Assembly: GCA_944322825.1 (NCBI GenBank)
Contig: CALUQD010000002.1
Span: 42,608 to 106,607 of the forward strand
Source: Candidatus Avelusimicrobium pullicaecorum
GTDB taxonomy: Bacteria; Elusimicrobiota; Elusimicrobia; Elusimicrobiales; Elusimicrobiaceae
Direction: 5' to 3'
DNA: 64,000 nt
Shown here: piece by piece, positions 33,909 to 41,548 of the stretch
Layout: each line of letters begins with the position of its first letter
How positions within the stretch are numbered: position 1 is the first letter of the stretch
Translations under genes and position numbers: made by a program
The notes under the pieces: model-generated
What the model was told of the DNA's origin: nothing
Seen by the model: only the letters and a program-made list of their open reading frames with translations
Database searches by the model: none

Positions 33909-34859
33909 ATGACGAAACTGAAAACTATTTTTTTTGGAACGCCCGCGCTGTCCGTTCCGTATTTAGATTTGCTCCACCAATTAACCGACGTACAGCTCGT
34001 CGTCACCCAGGCCGATAAACCCCGCGGCCGCGGAATGGAAGTGTCCGCCTGCCCCGTCAAACAACGCGCGCAGGAACTCAACTTGCCCGTTTTATCGCCG
34101 GAAAAACTCAAAGACGATTTCGACAAAATCGCCGCCGTCCCGTTCGATTTGGGCGTCGCGGTGGCGTACGGCAAAATTTTCCGTCCTAATTTTTTGGCGT
34201 TGCCGAAATTAGGCATTTTGAATGTGCATTTTTCGCTCTTGCCGCACTTGCGCGGGGCGGCGCCCGTCCAACAAGCGATTATCCAAGGCTACACCCAAAC
34301 GGGGATTTCCGTTTTTTGGATTCGCCCCGGAATGGACGACGGCCCGCTGTTTCTGCAAAAACAATGCGCCATCCTGCCGCAGGACAACGCCCAAACGCTG
34401 TTTGAAAAACTCATCCCGCTGGGGCTGGAAGGCTTGCAAGAGGCATTAGCGCAAATCCAAGCAGGGAACTTAATCCAAACGCCCCAGCAGGGTGAACCCA
34501 CCCTGGCGCCCATGCTTCAAAAAGAAGACGCGCTCCTGCGCCCGTCCGAATTAACCGCCGCCCAACTGCACAACCGCGTGCGCGGATTGGCGTGCGGCCC
34601 CAAGCCCAAAACGCCGTTTACCCACAACGGCCAAACCGAATGGCTGCAGCTGGTACGCACGGAACTGGCGGAAACGGATACCCCCGCCGCGGCCGGCACG
34701 GTGCTTTGCATTGAAAGAAACCGTGGAATTTTAGTAAAATGTAAAGAAGGAAGCCTCTGGTTTAACGAGGTGCACCCCGCTGGCAAAAAAGTGATGCCGG
34801 CCGAAGCGTTTGCCAACGGCCGCGGCTTAAAACCGGGCGACGGTGCTTTTAAAGAATAA
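33909..34859 (+). CDS. fmt: Methionyl-tRNA formyltransferase
   Basis: 316 residues. The N-terminal Rossmann domain has IFFGTPALSVPYL, and the catalytic region NVHFSLLPHLRGAAPVQQAI carries the Asn-His-Asp(SLLP) formyltransferase signature; GMDDGPLF holds the catalytic Asp. The C-terminal OB-like domain starts about residue 205. It formylates initiator Met-tRNA. The usual neighbour def is absent. It heads a long translation-linked operon; no Shine-Dalgarno is evident at the ATG. Confidence 0.96.
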   Translation: MTKLKTIFFGTPALSVPYLDLLHQLTDVQLVVTQADKPRGRGMEVSACPVKQRAQELNLPVLSPEKLKDDFDKIAAVPFDLGVAVAYGKIFRPNFLALPKLGILNVHFSLLPHLRGAAPVQQAIIQGYTQTGISVFWIRPGMDDGPLFLQKQCAILPQDNAQTLFEKLIPLGLEGLQEALAQIQAGNLIQTPQQGEPTLAPMLQKEDALLRPSELTAAQLHNRVRGLACGPKPKTPFTHNGQTEWLQLVRTELAETDTPAAAGTVLCIERNRGILVKCKEGSLWFNEVHPAGKKVMPAEAFANGRGLKPGDGAFKE

Positions 34860-35860
34860 TGCCTTTTAACAACGACCAAAATTTTGAAGATTTTTTAAAC
34901 AAGGCCAAATCGCACGCCAACAACAAATGGGTGGTGATAGGGCTAGTTGTGCTGTTTTTCGCCGCGCTCATTTTAGTATCTATCGACTGGGTGTTCGGCG
35001 CGTTGGTGCATACCCGCAAAGAGGTAACCGTGCCGGACATCACCAAAAAATCAGTCACCCAGGCGCTTAATATGCTGGCTACCAATAATTTAGCCATCAA
35101 ACAAGCCGGAGTAGAATTTGCGCAAGATGTTCCTCCGGGTTCCGTACTGCGCCAGATTCCGTCGGCCGGTTCCACCGTGCGCGAAGGACGCGTCATCCGC
35201 GTGTGGATCAGCCAAGGCGACGAAATGGTGTTCGTCCCCAATACCATTGGTTCTGACTTACGAAGCGCCCAGCTGGCCGTGCGCCAAGCGGGGCTGTTGG
35301 TGGATAAAGTGGACAACGCCTATTCGCTGACCTACGAAAAAGGCCTCATCGTAGCCCAAAACCCCAAGCCGGACAGCATGGTGCAAAAAGGCGAAAAAGT
35401 ATCGCTCGTTTTGTCCAACGGCGCGCCGCCGGCCAGCGTCGTACTGGTGCCCAACTTTAAGAGCAAAAAATTGGCCGAAGCCACGCTGTGGGCCAGCGCG
35501 CAAAACATCAATTTAATCATTAAAGAAGACTCCGGTTCCGTGTTCCCCAATGGCACCATTGCCGAACAACGCCCGGCGGCGGACAGCCAAATCGCCCCCG
35601 GCACGAACCTGGAAGTCATCGTCAGCCGGCGCGAAACGTCGGATGACGAAAAGAGCTACCACCTGCATTACGAAATGCCGCAAGGCAAAAACGCCAGCCG
35701 CGTACGCGTAACGCTGGAAGACGCCACCGGGGAAACCGAAATGTTAAACGAAACCAAGCAGCCGGGCTCCAAGATTGACCTGGAAATCCCCTACACGGGC
35801 CGCGCGGCGGTGCGCGTGTTTGTAGACGGTATTTTAGTGCGCGAGAGAGAAATTGAATGA
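34859..35860 (+). CDS. Membrane-anchored PASTA-repeat protein without a kinase domain
   Basis: 333 residues. A short cytoplasmic N-terminus and one membrane helix (residues about 24-48) precede three PASTA repeats: about 55-125 (VTVPDITKKSVTQALNML), 125-195 (VPNTIGSDLRSAQLAV) and 197-265 (VPNFKSKKLAEATLWA). A C-terminal beta-rich segment follows. PASTA repeats bind muropeptides or mediate cell-wall contacts in PknB kinases and PBPs; here neither catalytic domain is present. The start overlaps the fmt stop (TAATG) and the stop overlaps rpe (ATGA), so it is tightly embedded. Confidence 0.88.
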   Translation: MPFNNDQNFEDFLNKAKSHANNKWVVIGLVVLFFAALILVSIDWVFGALVHTRKEVTVPDITKKSVTQALNMLATNNLAIKQAGVEFAQDVPPGSVLRQIPSAGSTVREGRVIRVWISQGDEMVFVPNTIGSDLRSAQLAVRQAGLLVDKVDNAYSLTYEKGLIVAQNPKPDSMVQKGEKVSLVLSNGAPPASVVLVPNFKSKKLAEATLWASAQNINLIIKEDSGSVFPNGTIAEQRPAADSQIAPGTNLEVIVSRRETSDDEKSYHLHYEMPQGKNASRVRVTLEDATGETEMLNETKQPGSKIDLEIPYTGRAAVRVFVDGILVREREIE

Positions 35861-36552
35861 CGACCCCTTCCAAAATGCCTGCCGCAAATGGTAAAATATG
35901 TGTTGCGCCCTCCATTTTGTCGGCTGATTTATGGCGTTTGGGAGAAGAAGTCAAAACCGTAGAACAGGCCGGCGCGGACTGGCTGCACGTAGATGTGATG
36001 GACGGCCACTTTGTACCGAATTTAAGTTTTGGTCCGGCCGTCGTCAGTTCTTTGAACGGAAAAACGATTTTACCTTTAGACGTACATTTGATGGTGGAAG
36101 AACCACTGTTGTTTATAGAACCTTTTGCCAAAGCGGGGGCAGACTTGCTGACCGTGCATATAGAGGCAAAGGATGAAATCGTCACCGCGCTGGAGCAAAT
36201 CCGGCGGTTAGGAGTAAAGAGCGGCATTTCCATCAAACCCGACACCGTGCCGGAACGGATTGAACCGTTGCTGGACTTGGTGGATTTAGTATTAGTGATG
36301 AGCGTGTACCCGGGCTTTGGGGGGCAAGCTTTCTTGCCCGAAAGCGAAGAACAAATCAAGCGGGTGCGCGGTCTTATCGCGCGTTCCGGCCGGCAAATAT
36401 GGCTGGAAGTGGACGGCGGAATCAACGCCCAAACGGCTCCGCTCGCCATAGCGGCGGGGGCGGACGCGTTGGTAGCCGGCAGTGCAATTTTTAAAGCCGC
36501 GGACCCTGTATTGGCCCTCAAGCAAATCAGACAGGCGGCCCCGGACATTTAA
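35857..36552 (+). CDS. rpe: Ribulose-phosphate 3-epimerase
   Basis: 231 residues; TIM-barrel enzyme of the pentose phosphate pathway interconverting ribulose-5-P and xylulose-5-P. Core motifs: VAPSILSADLWRL, HVDVMDGHFVPNLSFG (metal-binding His/Asp), HLMVEEP, VMSVYPGFGGQAF and the phosphate loop EVDGGINAQTAP. The ATG at 35857 is coupled to the PASTA gene; a second Met 18 nt later, closer to the family start, is an alternative. The fmt-PASTA-rpe order resembles the fmt-rsmB-prkC-rsgA-rpe clusters of other bacteria, which may explain the PASTA gene's location. Confidence 0.95.
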   Translation: MTTPSKMPAANGKICVAPSILSADLWRLGEEVKTVEQAGADWLHVDVMDGHFVPNLSFGPAVVSSLNGKTILPLDVHLMVEEPLLFIEPFAKAGADLLTVHIEAKDEIVTALEQIRRLGVKSGISIKPDTVPERIEPLLDLVDLVLVMSVYPGFGGQAFLPESEEQIKRVRGLIARSGRQIWLEVDGGINAQTAPLAIAAGADALVAGSAIFKAADPVLALKQIRQAAPDI

Positions 36553-36560
36553 TTATCAGT

Positions 36561-36582
36561 CTTTTACGGCAAAGCGTAAAAG
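36561..36582 (+). other. Hairpin immediately upstream of rpsP
   Basis: CTTTTACG (36561-36568) pairs with CGTAAAAG (36575-36582), 8 bp with a 6-nt loop. It is placed just before the rpsP Shine-Dalgarno AAGGAGAG. It could separate rpe from rpsP or modulate rpsP translation. Confidence 0.45.
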
Positions 36583-36600
36583 CATACAAGGAGAGTCATA

Positions 36601-36849
36601 ATGGCAGTAGTTATCAGATTACAAAGAGTCGGCAAAAAAACCCAACCCCAGTACAGAGTGGTAGCGATTGAAAAATCCGCCGCGGTGGGCAAAGAAGCCA
36701 AAGAAGTGTTGGGTCAGTATCATCCCTGCAACCCGAACGCAGCCGAACAAGTCAAACTGAATATGCCCAGAGTGGAATATTGGATGAAGGTTGGTGCAAA
36801 ACCTTCCGAAACCGTCGCGAGCTTGATTAAAAAAGCCAGCGCCAAATAA
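36601..36849 (+). CDS. rpsP: Ribosomal protein bS16
   Basis: 82 residues, standard length. AVVIRLQRVGKKTQPQYRVV is the conserved bS16 N-terminus; VLGQYHPCNP and the C-terminal YWMKVGAKPSETVASLIKK also match. It heads the canonical rpsP-khpA-(rimM)-trmD-rplS order, with rimM missing here. A strong SD AAGGAGAG is present. Confidence 0.98.
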   Translation: MAVVIRLQRVGKKTQPQYRVVAIEKSAAVGKEAKEVLGQYHPCNPNAAEQVKLNMPRVEYWMKVGAKPSETVASLIKKASAK

Positions 36850-36864
36850 CCGCGCGGGGCGTTT

Positions 36865-37095
36865 ATGAAAGAACTTGCCACGCTGCTTTTAAAATCGCTT
36901 TCTTCCACGCCGGAAAATGTAGTAGTGGAAGAAAAGATAGAGCAGAACAAAGTTTATCTGTCCACCAAAGTGGACGCCGCCGACAAAGGTAAAGTGATTG
37001 GGAAAGACGGCTGCATTATTAAAGCGGTCCGCACTGTTTTAAACGCCGCAGCCGCCAAACAGGACAAAAAAGTTACCTTAAAGTTGGAAGATTAA
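36865..37095 (+). CDS. khpA: KH-domain RNA-binding protein KhpA (YlqC)
   Basis: 76 residues, a single KH domain with KVIGKDGCIIKAVRTVL containing the GxxG loop (GKDG). In other bacteria it pairs with KhpB/Jag to bind small RNAs and influence division. It lies between rpsP and trmD as usual. The stop overlaps the trmD start by 1 bp. Confidence 0.95.
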   Translation: MKELATLLLKSLSSTPENVVVEEKIEQNKVYLSTKVDAADKGKVIGKDGCIIKAVRTVLNAAAAKQDKKVTLKLED

Positions 37096-37814
37096 TGAAA
37101 ATAGACGTTATCACCGCTTTTGAAGAAATGGTAGACCAAACGCTCAGCCACAGCATTGTGGGGCGGGCGCGCAAAGCGGGGATAATCAAACTGGGCACGC
37201 TTAGCCCGCGGCAATTTGCCGAGGACAAGCACAAAACCATTGACGACCGCCCTTACGGCGGCGGCCCGGGAATGCTGATGAAGGCAGAACCGCTTTATCA
37301 AGCCATTACCCAGCTGCGCAAACGGGGGTCGTACGTCATCTTGACCAGCCCGCGGGGCCAAGTATTCAGCCAAGAATTGGCGAAAAAACTGGCCAAAAAA
37401 CGCCACCTGATTTTTGTGTGCGGGCATTACGAAGGGATAGACGCCCGGATATATCCCGAGGTGGATTTGGAAGTGTCGCTGGGGGATTTTATCCTAACCG
37501 GCGGGGAATTGGCAGCTTGTGTGATGATAGATGCTATTACGCGGCTGCAGCCCGGCACTTTTAAGAAAGAGGACGTAACGTCCTCGGAGTCGTTTGAAGG
37601 CAACTTGCTGGAGGCCCCGCAGTATACGCGCCCGGAAGTATGGCGCGGCCGCAGAGTGCCGGCAGTGCTGTTAAACGGCAACCATAAAGAAATAGAAGCG
37701 TGGAAACGCGAACAATCTTTAGCACTAACAAAACAGTTAAGACCCGATTTGCTTGAAAACGCCTCTCAAAAGCCAAAAAAGGTCCAAAAGAAAAAAACGA
37801 TTCGGAGGAAGTAA
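37095..37814 (+). CDS. trmD: tRNA (guanine-N1-)-methyltransferase
   Basis: 239 residues of the SPOUT superfamily; methylates G37 of tRNAs. [23 protein letters not shown] and the knot segment [23 protein letters not shown] are diagnostic. The C-terminus ends in a basic tail ([14 protein letters not shown]). It directly follows khpA; the usual rimM gene does not lie between them. Confidence 0.97.
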   Translation: MKIDVITAFEEMVDQTLSHSIVGRARKAGIIKLGTLSPRQFAEDKHKTIDDRPYGGGPGMLMKAEPLYQAITQLRKRGSYVILTSPRGQVFSQELAKKLAKKRHLIFVCGHYEGIDARIYPEVDLEVSLGDFILTGGELAACVMIDAITRLQPGTFKKEDVTSSESFEGNLLEAPQYTRPEVWRGRRVPAVLLNGNHKEIEAWKREQSLALTKQLRPDLLENASQKPKKVQKKKTIRRK

Positions 37815-37819
37815 GTTTT

Positions 37820-38218
37820 ATGAATATCAACGAAATTAAACACAATCTCAAAACCAATGTTCCGGTTTTCAAAGCCGGGGACACCGTCAGAGTGAAAGTA
37901 AAAGTCGTGGAAGGCGACAACGAAAGACTCCAAGCCTTTGACGGCGTCGTCATCGCCCGCAGAGGAAGCGGCATCAGCGAAACGTTCACCGTGCGCAAAA
38001 TTTCTTTTGGCGTGGGCGTGGAACGCATTTTCCCGATTCACTCCCCCCGCGTGGACAGCATTGAAGTATTAAAAATCGGCAAGGTCAGAAGAGCCAAGCT
38101 GAACTACTTGACCAAACTCTCCGGTAAAGCCGCCCGCTTGCAGGAACTTAAAAAAGTAGTGCCTGCTACGGGAGAAGCTGAAGCTCCGGCCGCCGAAGCC
38201 GCGCAAGAGGCGAAATAA
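37820..38218 (+). CDS. rplS: Ribosomal protein bL19
   Basis: 132 residues, with the typical [33 protein letters not shown] and [18 protein letters not shown] blocks, followed by a short Ala/Glu-rich tail (about 20 residues). It ends the ribosomal operon; a strong terminator follows, which is expected when rnhB is no longer adjacent. Confidence 0.98.
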   Translation: MNINEIKHNLKTNVPVFKAGDTVRVKVKVVEGDNERLQAFDGVVIARRGSGISETFTVRKISFGVGVERIFPIHSPRVDSIEVLKIGKVRRAKLNYLTKLSGKAARLQELKKVVPATGEAEAPAAEAAQEAK

Positions 38219-38246
38219 TTCAAGCGGAATAACGAACTCCGAACAT

Positions 38247-38278
38247 ACCCCCGCGGTTACTAGTGCCGCGGGGGTTTT
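38247..38278 (+). terminator. Terminator after rplS
   Basis: ACCCCCGCGG / CCGCGGGGGT, 10-bp GC-rich stem, 9-nt loop, TTTT. Confidence 0.93.
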
Positions 38279-38584
38279 GTTTGCGCTGAGTACGCTTGAT
38301 GGAAAAACAACCCACGATGATACCCGTGGGGATTTTTCCAAACACGCTGTCCCCGGAGAAACGCTCCGCAGGTATAACGCCGCGGGCCCCACGGAGCGCG
38401 GGAAACCGCTCCCGGCCACCTAGCCGGGAACGCACGCAGGGCGGCCAAACTTGGCGCAGAACACCTAGACCGGCCCCAGGGCGGCCCAGACCTGGCGCAG
38501 GGCACTTTTTAGTTTTCCAGGCCTAGATGCCAGTAGGCCTTTTGGCCCTTGTTGACCCAGCTAGTTCTTATTTAAGATAAGGGT
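38279..38584. other. GC-rich structured non-coding region upstream of the first paralogue
   Basis: About 300 bp without a credible gene. It holds an extended hairpin at 38301-38339 (GGAAAAA...CCCACG / CGTGGG...TTTTTCC). A direct repeat of about 23 nt occurs at 38437-38459 and 38477-38500 (CAGGGCGGCC, spacer, TTGGCGCAG or CTGGCGCAG). The conserved promoter-proximal block lies at 38518-38549. The fragment GGCGCAGAACAC recurs as GGCGCGGAACAC upstream of the second paralogue. Confidence 0.6.
38518..38549 (+). promoter_or_regulatory. Conserved upstream block, copy 1
   Basis: Begins CAGGCCTA and ends TAGGCCTTTTGGCCCT (38534-38549), a dyad GGCC-TTTT-GGCC. GGCCTA...TAGGCC can also form a hairpin. 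It ends 35 nt before the ATG at 38585; a TAAGAT -10-like hexamer (38573-38578) lies between. Confidence 0.65.
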
Positions 38585-39847
38585 ATGAAAACTTTTTACG
38601 CGCTTCGGTTTACGTTGTGTTTGCTGTTTTTGTTGCTTGCCGGGCTTCCCGCGGCGAATGCCCAGAAAATCTCCCGGAAAGCCTTGCGGGCGATACGTGC
38701 GCAGGAGGTAGCCGCCCTTAAAAAGGTGTCTGCCGATTTAACGGCGCAATCCGCCTCCCTCAACGCGGCTTTCCGTCAGTTGCAGCACAAATACAAAGCG
38801 GATGATTTTTCCCCTTGCGCCAAAATAAAAAAGGCTAAGCCCGCCCATTCCAAACCTAAAAAAGGGGGCGTCACCCGGCATTCCAAACTGGCGCAAAGCG
38901 ACATTAACCGCGCCATTCAAGCCTCTATTAACAAGAAATTCCCTTCTTCTTATAAGGACCTTCCCTTCAGTCCGCAGGCAAAGATAAAACAAATTTTAAA
39001 TGGCAAGGTTAATCCCGTCAAAGTATTGCCCACCATTCAGCAGTTGCAGAAATTATATCCCGGGTATTCTTTTTTCCCTGCCTTTGCTTCGGTCTATTAT
39101 CAGAAGCATTTTATTTTGCTCACGCCTCATTTGGAAAATTTATTTCAAAAGGTGGCCGATTTTCATAATCCCAAGCTGGAAAGGGAACTCATAAAAAGGA
39201 TGGCCTTTTTGGTGCGGCACAAAGAGGAGTTCCAAGAAGCAGTTTTCCCGGACATTAATCCGTACGGGGTCCGGCTGCGCTATATTGCCAATATCAGCCA
39301 ATTAACCCCGGAAACATTTGATTCAAAGAATTTAATTCTTTCTTTTGAACAGAAAATGCATCCCCGATTACAAACTTTTCCGATAGGGCACATTCACTCC
39401 GGGAGCAAATTTTCCGCTGGCAACAAGTATTATCTTATCCGTCAATATGCCGGTCCGTTGGATTACCTGCCGCAGCTGTATTCTTATTTGTTAAACGGGG
39501 ATAATCCCGACCAAGCGATTATTGTGTTTTTGGATCAAAAGAACAAATCGGCGGCTATTTACAATAAAGCTAAAACGGTTTGGATTCGTATTTCCGAGCA
39601 CGAATATGCCGACCCAGACCGCCTGCATATTCACTTAAACGAAATCAAAACCGTCGATTTGGTTTCCGACTCGGGCGAAACAATCAGCGAAAAAGTAAAT
39701 TTTAATCTTTCTATTTCTTTTGCTACCCCTAAGAACTTGCCCGCCCATAACCGCAATGACTTTTTGTACCGGGAAATAATTCTCAAACCGGTTTCCTCGC
39801 TGCAGCAAAACCCGCATGTCCAGGTGTTCAATCATCCCATTTTCTAA
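38585..39847 (+). CDS. Exported protein of an unrecognised three-member family, copy 1
   Basis: 420 residues; family not recognised. The signal peptide is cleaved after Ala26, mature protein starting QKISRK. Residues 27-110 form a basic, low-complexity linker. From about residue 130 a conserved domain shared with copy 2 runs to the C-terminus: YYQKHFILLTPHLENLF, GVRLRYIANISQLTPE, NLILSFEQ, YAGPLDYLPQLYSYLLNG, HEYADPDRLHIHLNE and VNFNLSI, ending HPIF. The terminal Phe is kept in all three copies. No catalytic triad or metal site is evident. The base composition of the gene is slightly more AT-rich than its neighbours. Probably periplasmic or outer-membrane associated. Confidence 0.85.
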   Translation: MKTFYALRFTLCLLFLLLAGLPAANAQKISRKALRAIRAQEVAALKKVSADLTAQSASLNAAFRQLQHKYKADDFSPCAKIKKAKPAHSKPKKGGVTRHSKLAQSDINRAIQASINKKFPSSYKDLPFSPQAKIKQILNGKVNPVKVLPTIQQLQKLYPGYSFFPAFASVYYQKHFILLTPHLENLFQKVADFHNPKLERELIKRMAFLVRHKEEFQEAVFPDINPYGVRLRYIANISQLTPETFDSKNLILSFEQKMHPRLQTFPIGHIHSGSKFSAGNKYYLIRQYAGPLDYLPQLYSYLLNGDNPDQAIIVFLDQKNKSAAIYNKAKTVWIRISEHEYADPDRLHIHLNEIKTVDLVSDSGETISEKVNFNLSISFATPKNLPAHNRNDFLYREIILKPVSSLQQNPHVQVFNHPIF

Positions 39848-40025
39848 CCCATTCCCCAAACAAGCGGTATAAGCCTGTTTGGAGAAAAGTTGCATCTGGC
39901 CGGGAGGCTTGGCACGCGTTCGGCCGCACCTGCTGCGCCGCGGCGGTTCTTCGGCGCGGAACACTCCCGGGCGGCCGACGCGCGCCAAACGCCCGGTGGG
40001 CCGCTTATCGGCGCACGCCCCCAAA

Positions 40026-40057
40026 CAGGCCTACTGGGCAGTAGGTCTTTTGGCCCT
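40026..40057 (+). promoter_or_regulatory. Conserved upstream block, copy 2
   Basis: CAGGCCTA ... TAGGTCTTTTGGCCCT (40042-40057), including the perfect inverted repeat CCTACT-GGGC-AGTAGG (40030-40045). It ends 34 nt before the ATG at 40092; TATTAT (40077-40082) lies between. The 178 bp upstream of it (39848-40025) contains no gene I can support. Confidence 0.65.
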
Positions 40058-40091
40058 GTTTCTGCCCGCAATTGTTTATTATGATATGGAT

Positions 40092-41330
40092 ATGAACACA
40101 CGGCGCTTGTTGCAGCTGACTTTGTTGGTATGTTGTTTTTCCGGTGTGGCCCAGCCAGCGGCCTACGCCCAAAAGAATGTTTCCAAAATCGTCCAGTCGA
40201 TGGGCGGCCAATCCGTCCGCAGCGCTTTTCCGCACGCCGCAGAAAGCCAAATTCGGCATTTCCCTTTTACGAAGCGTCTGGCGCCGTTAGCCCCCCGTGC
40301 ACAGCAAAGCCTGCGGCAGCACCACTTTTCTTATGCGCCGGCGGCCGGCGTAACCGCACCGGCCGTTAAGACGGACGCCGTCACCCGTTCCGTCAACCGC
40401 AGTCAATCGGCCCAGCGCTCTCGGAAGAACAAAAAATGGATGGCCGCCAACCCGCGTGACAAAGCGGAGCAACTGTTAAACCAAACCGGCGGACCCGTGC
40501 AAGCGCTTCAAGCCTTGTGGCGGCTGCGCAAGTTTTACCAAAACCGTCCGTTATTTTCTTTTTTGGCTACGGCCTATTACAAGCAACATTTCGTTTCCCT
40601 CACGCCGCACCTGCGGGAATTTTTTAAAAACGTGGAACGCTTAGACGATTATAAACTGCAATACCGCATATTTAGACGGATGGAATTTATCATCAAAAAC
40701 CAAGAAATGTTCCGCACACACTTTGCGCCCCATATTCCCGTGTCTGGCATGCGCCTGCGCTATACCAAAAATATCGCCCGCCTCACGCCGGAGAATTACG
40801 CCCCCCACAATTTGATATTATCCTTTGAACAACGCCTGGACCCCCAACACCCCAAGGCCGCCATCCGGCACGTAACAGCCCGGAGTTCCTTTCAGGTAGG
40901 GAAAAAATCGTTTTATCACGTCTACCGCTACAACGGCCCGCTGGAATTTTTGCCCAATTTGTATGTATTTTTGCTTAACGGGAACCATTCCAAAAGCCAG
41001 ATTACCATCGTAGTGGACAAAGAAGCCCGCTCAATGGCCATGTACAACGAGGACCGCACCCTGTGGCTGCGCATTACGCCGCACGAATACGCCTCGCCCG
41101 ATAATCTGCACCTGCATTTAAACGAAACGCGCACGGCCCAGCTGTACGGCAAAGAAGGCCGCCCCGTCAAGGAAACCGTCAATTTCAACTTATTCATTCC
41201 GCTGGCGCGCCCCAGCCATTTGCCGGCCCAAAACCAGCAGGATTATTTGTATGAAATGATGATTGTAAAACCGCTGCGCTACTTCCAGGGCAACGCACAC
41301 GTGACGATTGTGGAACATTCTATTTTCTAA
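40092..41330 (+). CDS. Exported protein of an unrecognised three-member family, copy 2
   Basis: 412 residues from ATG 40092 (ATG 40086 possible). In-frame codons upstream of it lie in the regulatory region and are not counted. The signal peptide is cleaved after Ala26 to QKNVSK, exactly as in copies 1 and 3. A basic linker (to about 125) is followed by LLNQTGGPVQALQALWRL and the family domain: YYKQHFVSLTPHLREFF, GMRLRYTKNIARLTPE, HNLILSFEQRL, YNGPLEFLPNLYVFLLNG, HEYASPDNLHLHLNE, GRPVKETVNFNL, ending EHSIF. Very similar in layout to copy 1; function unknown. Confidence 0.85.
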   Translation: MNTRRLLQLTLLVCCFSGVAQPAAYAQKNVSKIVQSMGGQSVRSAFPHAAESQIRHFPFTKRLAPLAPRAQQSLRQHHFSYAPAAGVTAPAVKTDAVTRSVNRSQSAQRSRKNKKWMAANPRDKAEQLLNQTGGPVQALQALWRLRKFYQNRPLFSFLATAYYKQHFVSLTPHLREFFKNVERLDDYKLQYRIFRRMEFIIKNQEMFRTHFAPHIPVSGMRLRYTKNIARLTPENYAPHNLILSFEQRLDPQHPKAAIRHVTARSSFQVGKKSFYHVYRYNGPLEFLPNLYVFLLNGNHSKSQITIVVDKEARSMAMYNEDRTLWLRITPHEYASPDNLHLHLNETRTAQLYGKEGRPVKETVNFNLFIPLARPSHLPAQNQQDYLYEMMIVKPLRYFQGNAHVTIVEHSIF

Positions 41331-41469
41331 TCAGCCGCCCAAAAGGGCGTCTTAAAGCGGCCGGGCGCGCTATTTGGGAGGAACGTCTTTGGCGGGGAAT
41401 GTCCTTCTTTCGGACGCGTTTGTTTGGGGCGTGCTCTTTTGTGGAAGCGGGTTCCTTTGCCGGAAAGTA

Positions 41470-41475
41470 TATAAT
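41470..41475 (+). promoter_or_regulatory. TATAAT upstream of copy 3
   Basis: A perfect -10 hexamer 74 nt before the ATG. If used, the conserved block (41497-41512) would lie in the RNA leader instead of upstream of the promoter. A weaker -10 (TAAAAT, 41534-41539) is 9 nt before the ATG. Confidence 0.4.
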
Positions 41476-41496
41476 ACGCATAGGCCCAAAAATTTT

Positions 41497-41512
41497 TAGG
41501 TCTTTTGATCCT
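41497..41512 (+). promoter_or_regulatory. Conserved upstream block, copy 3 (core only)
   Basis: TAGGTCTTTTGATCCT, the 16-nt core of the block, ending 36 nt before the ATG. Spacing is preserved to within 2 nt among the three copies, although the flanks have diverged. Confidence 0.6.
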
Positions 41513-41548
41513 TTTTCATTTTGCATTTAGTTCTAAAATATCTACCAT

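Noticed and set aside
35622..36548. Long minus-strand reading frame opposite rpe
   Set aside because: Antisense to a complete, conserved rpe; Ser/Pro-rich nonsense composition.
39879..40091. In-frame open extension of 71 codons upstream of the second paralogue, with an ATG at 39879
   Set aside because: It would place the signal peptide internally, is Arg/Pro-rich from GC-rich DNA, and covers the conserved regulatory block. The paralogues start at the equivalent of 40092.
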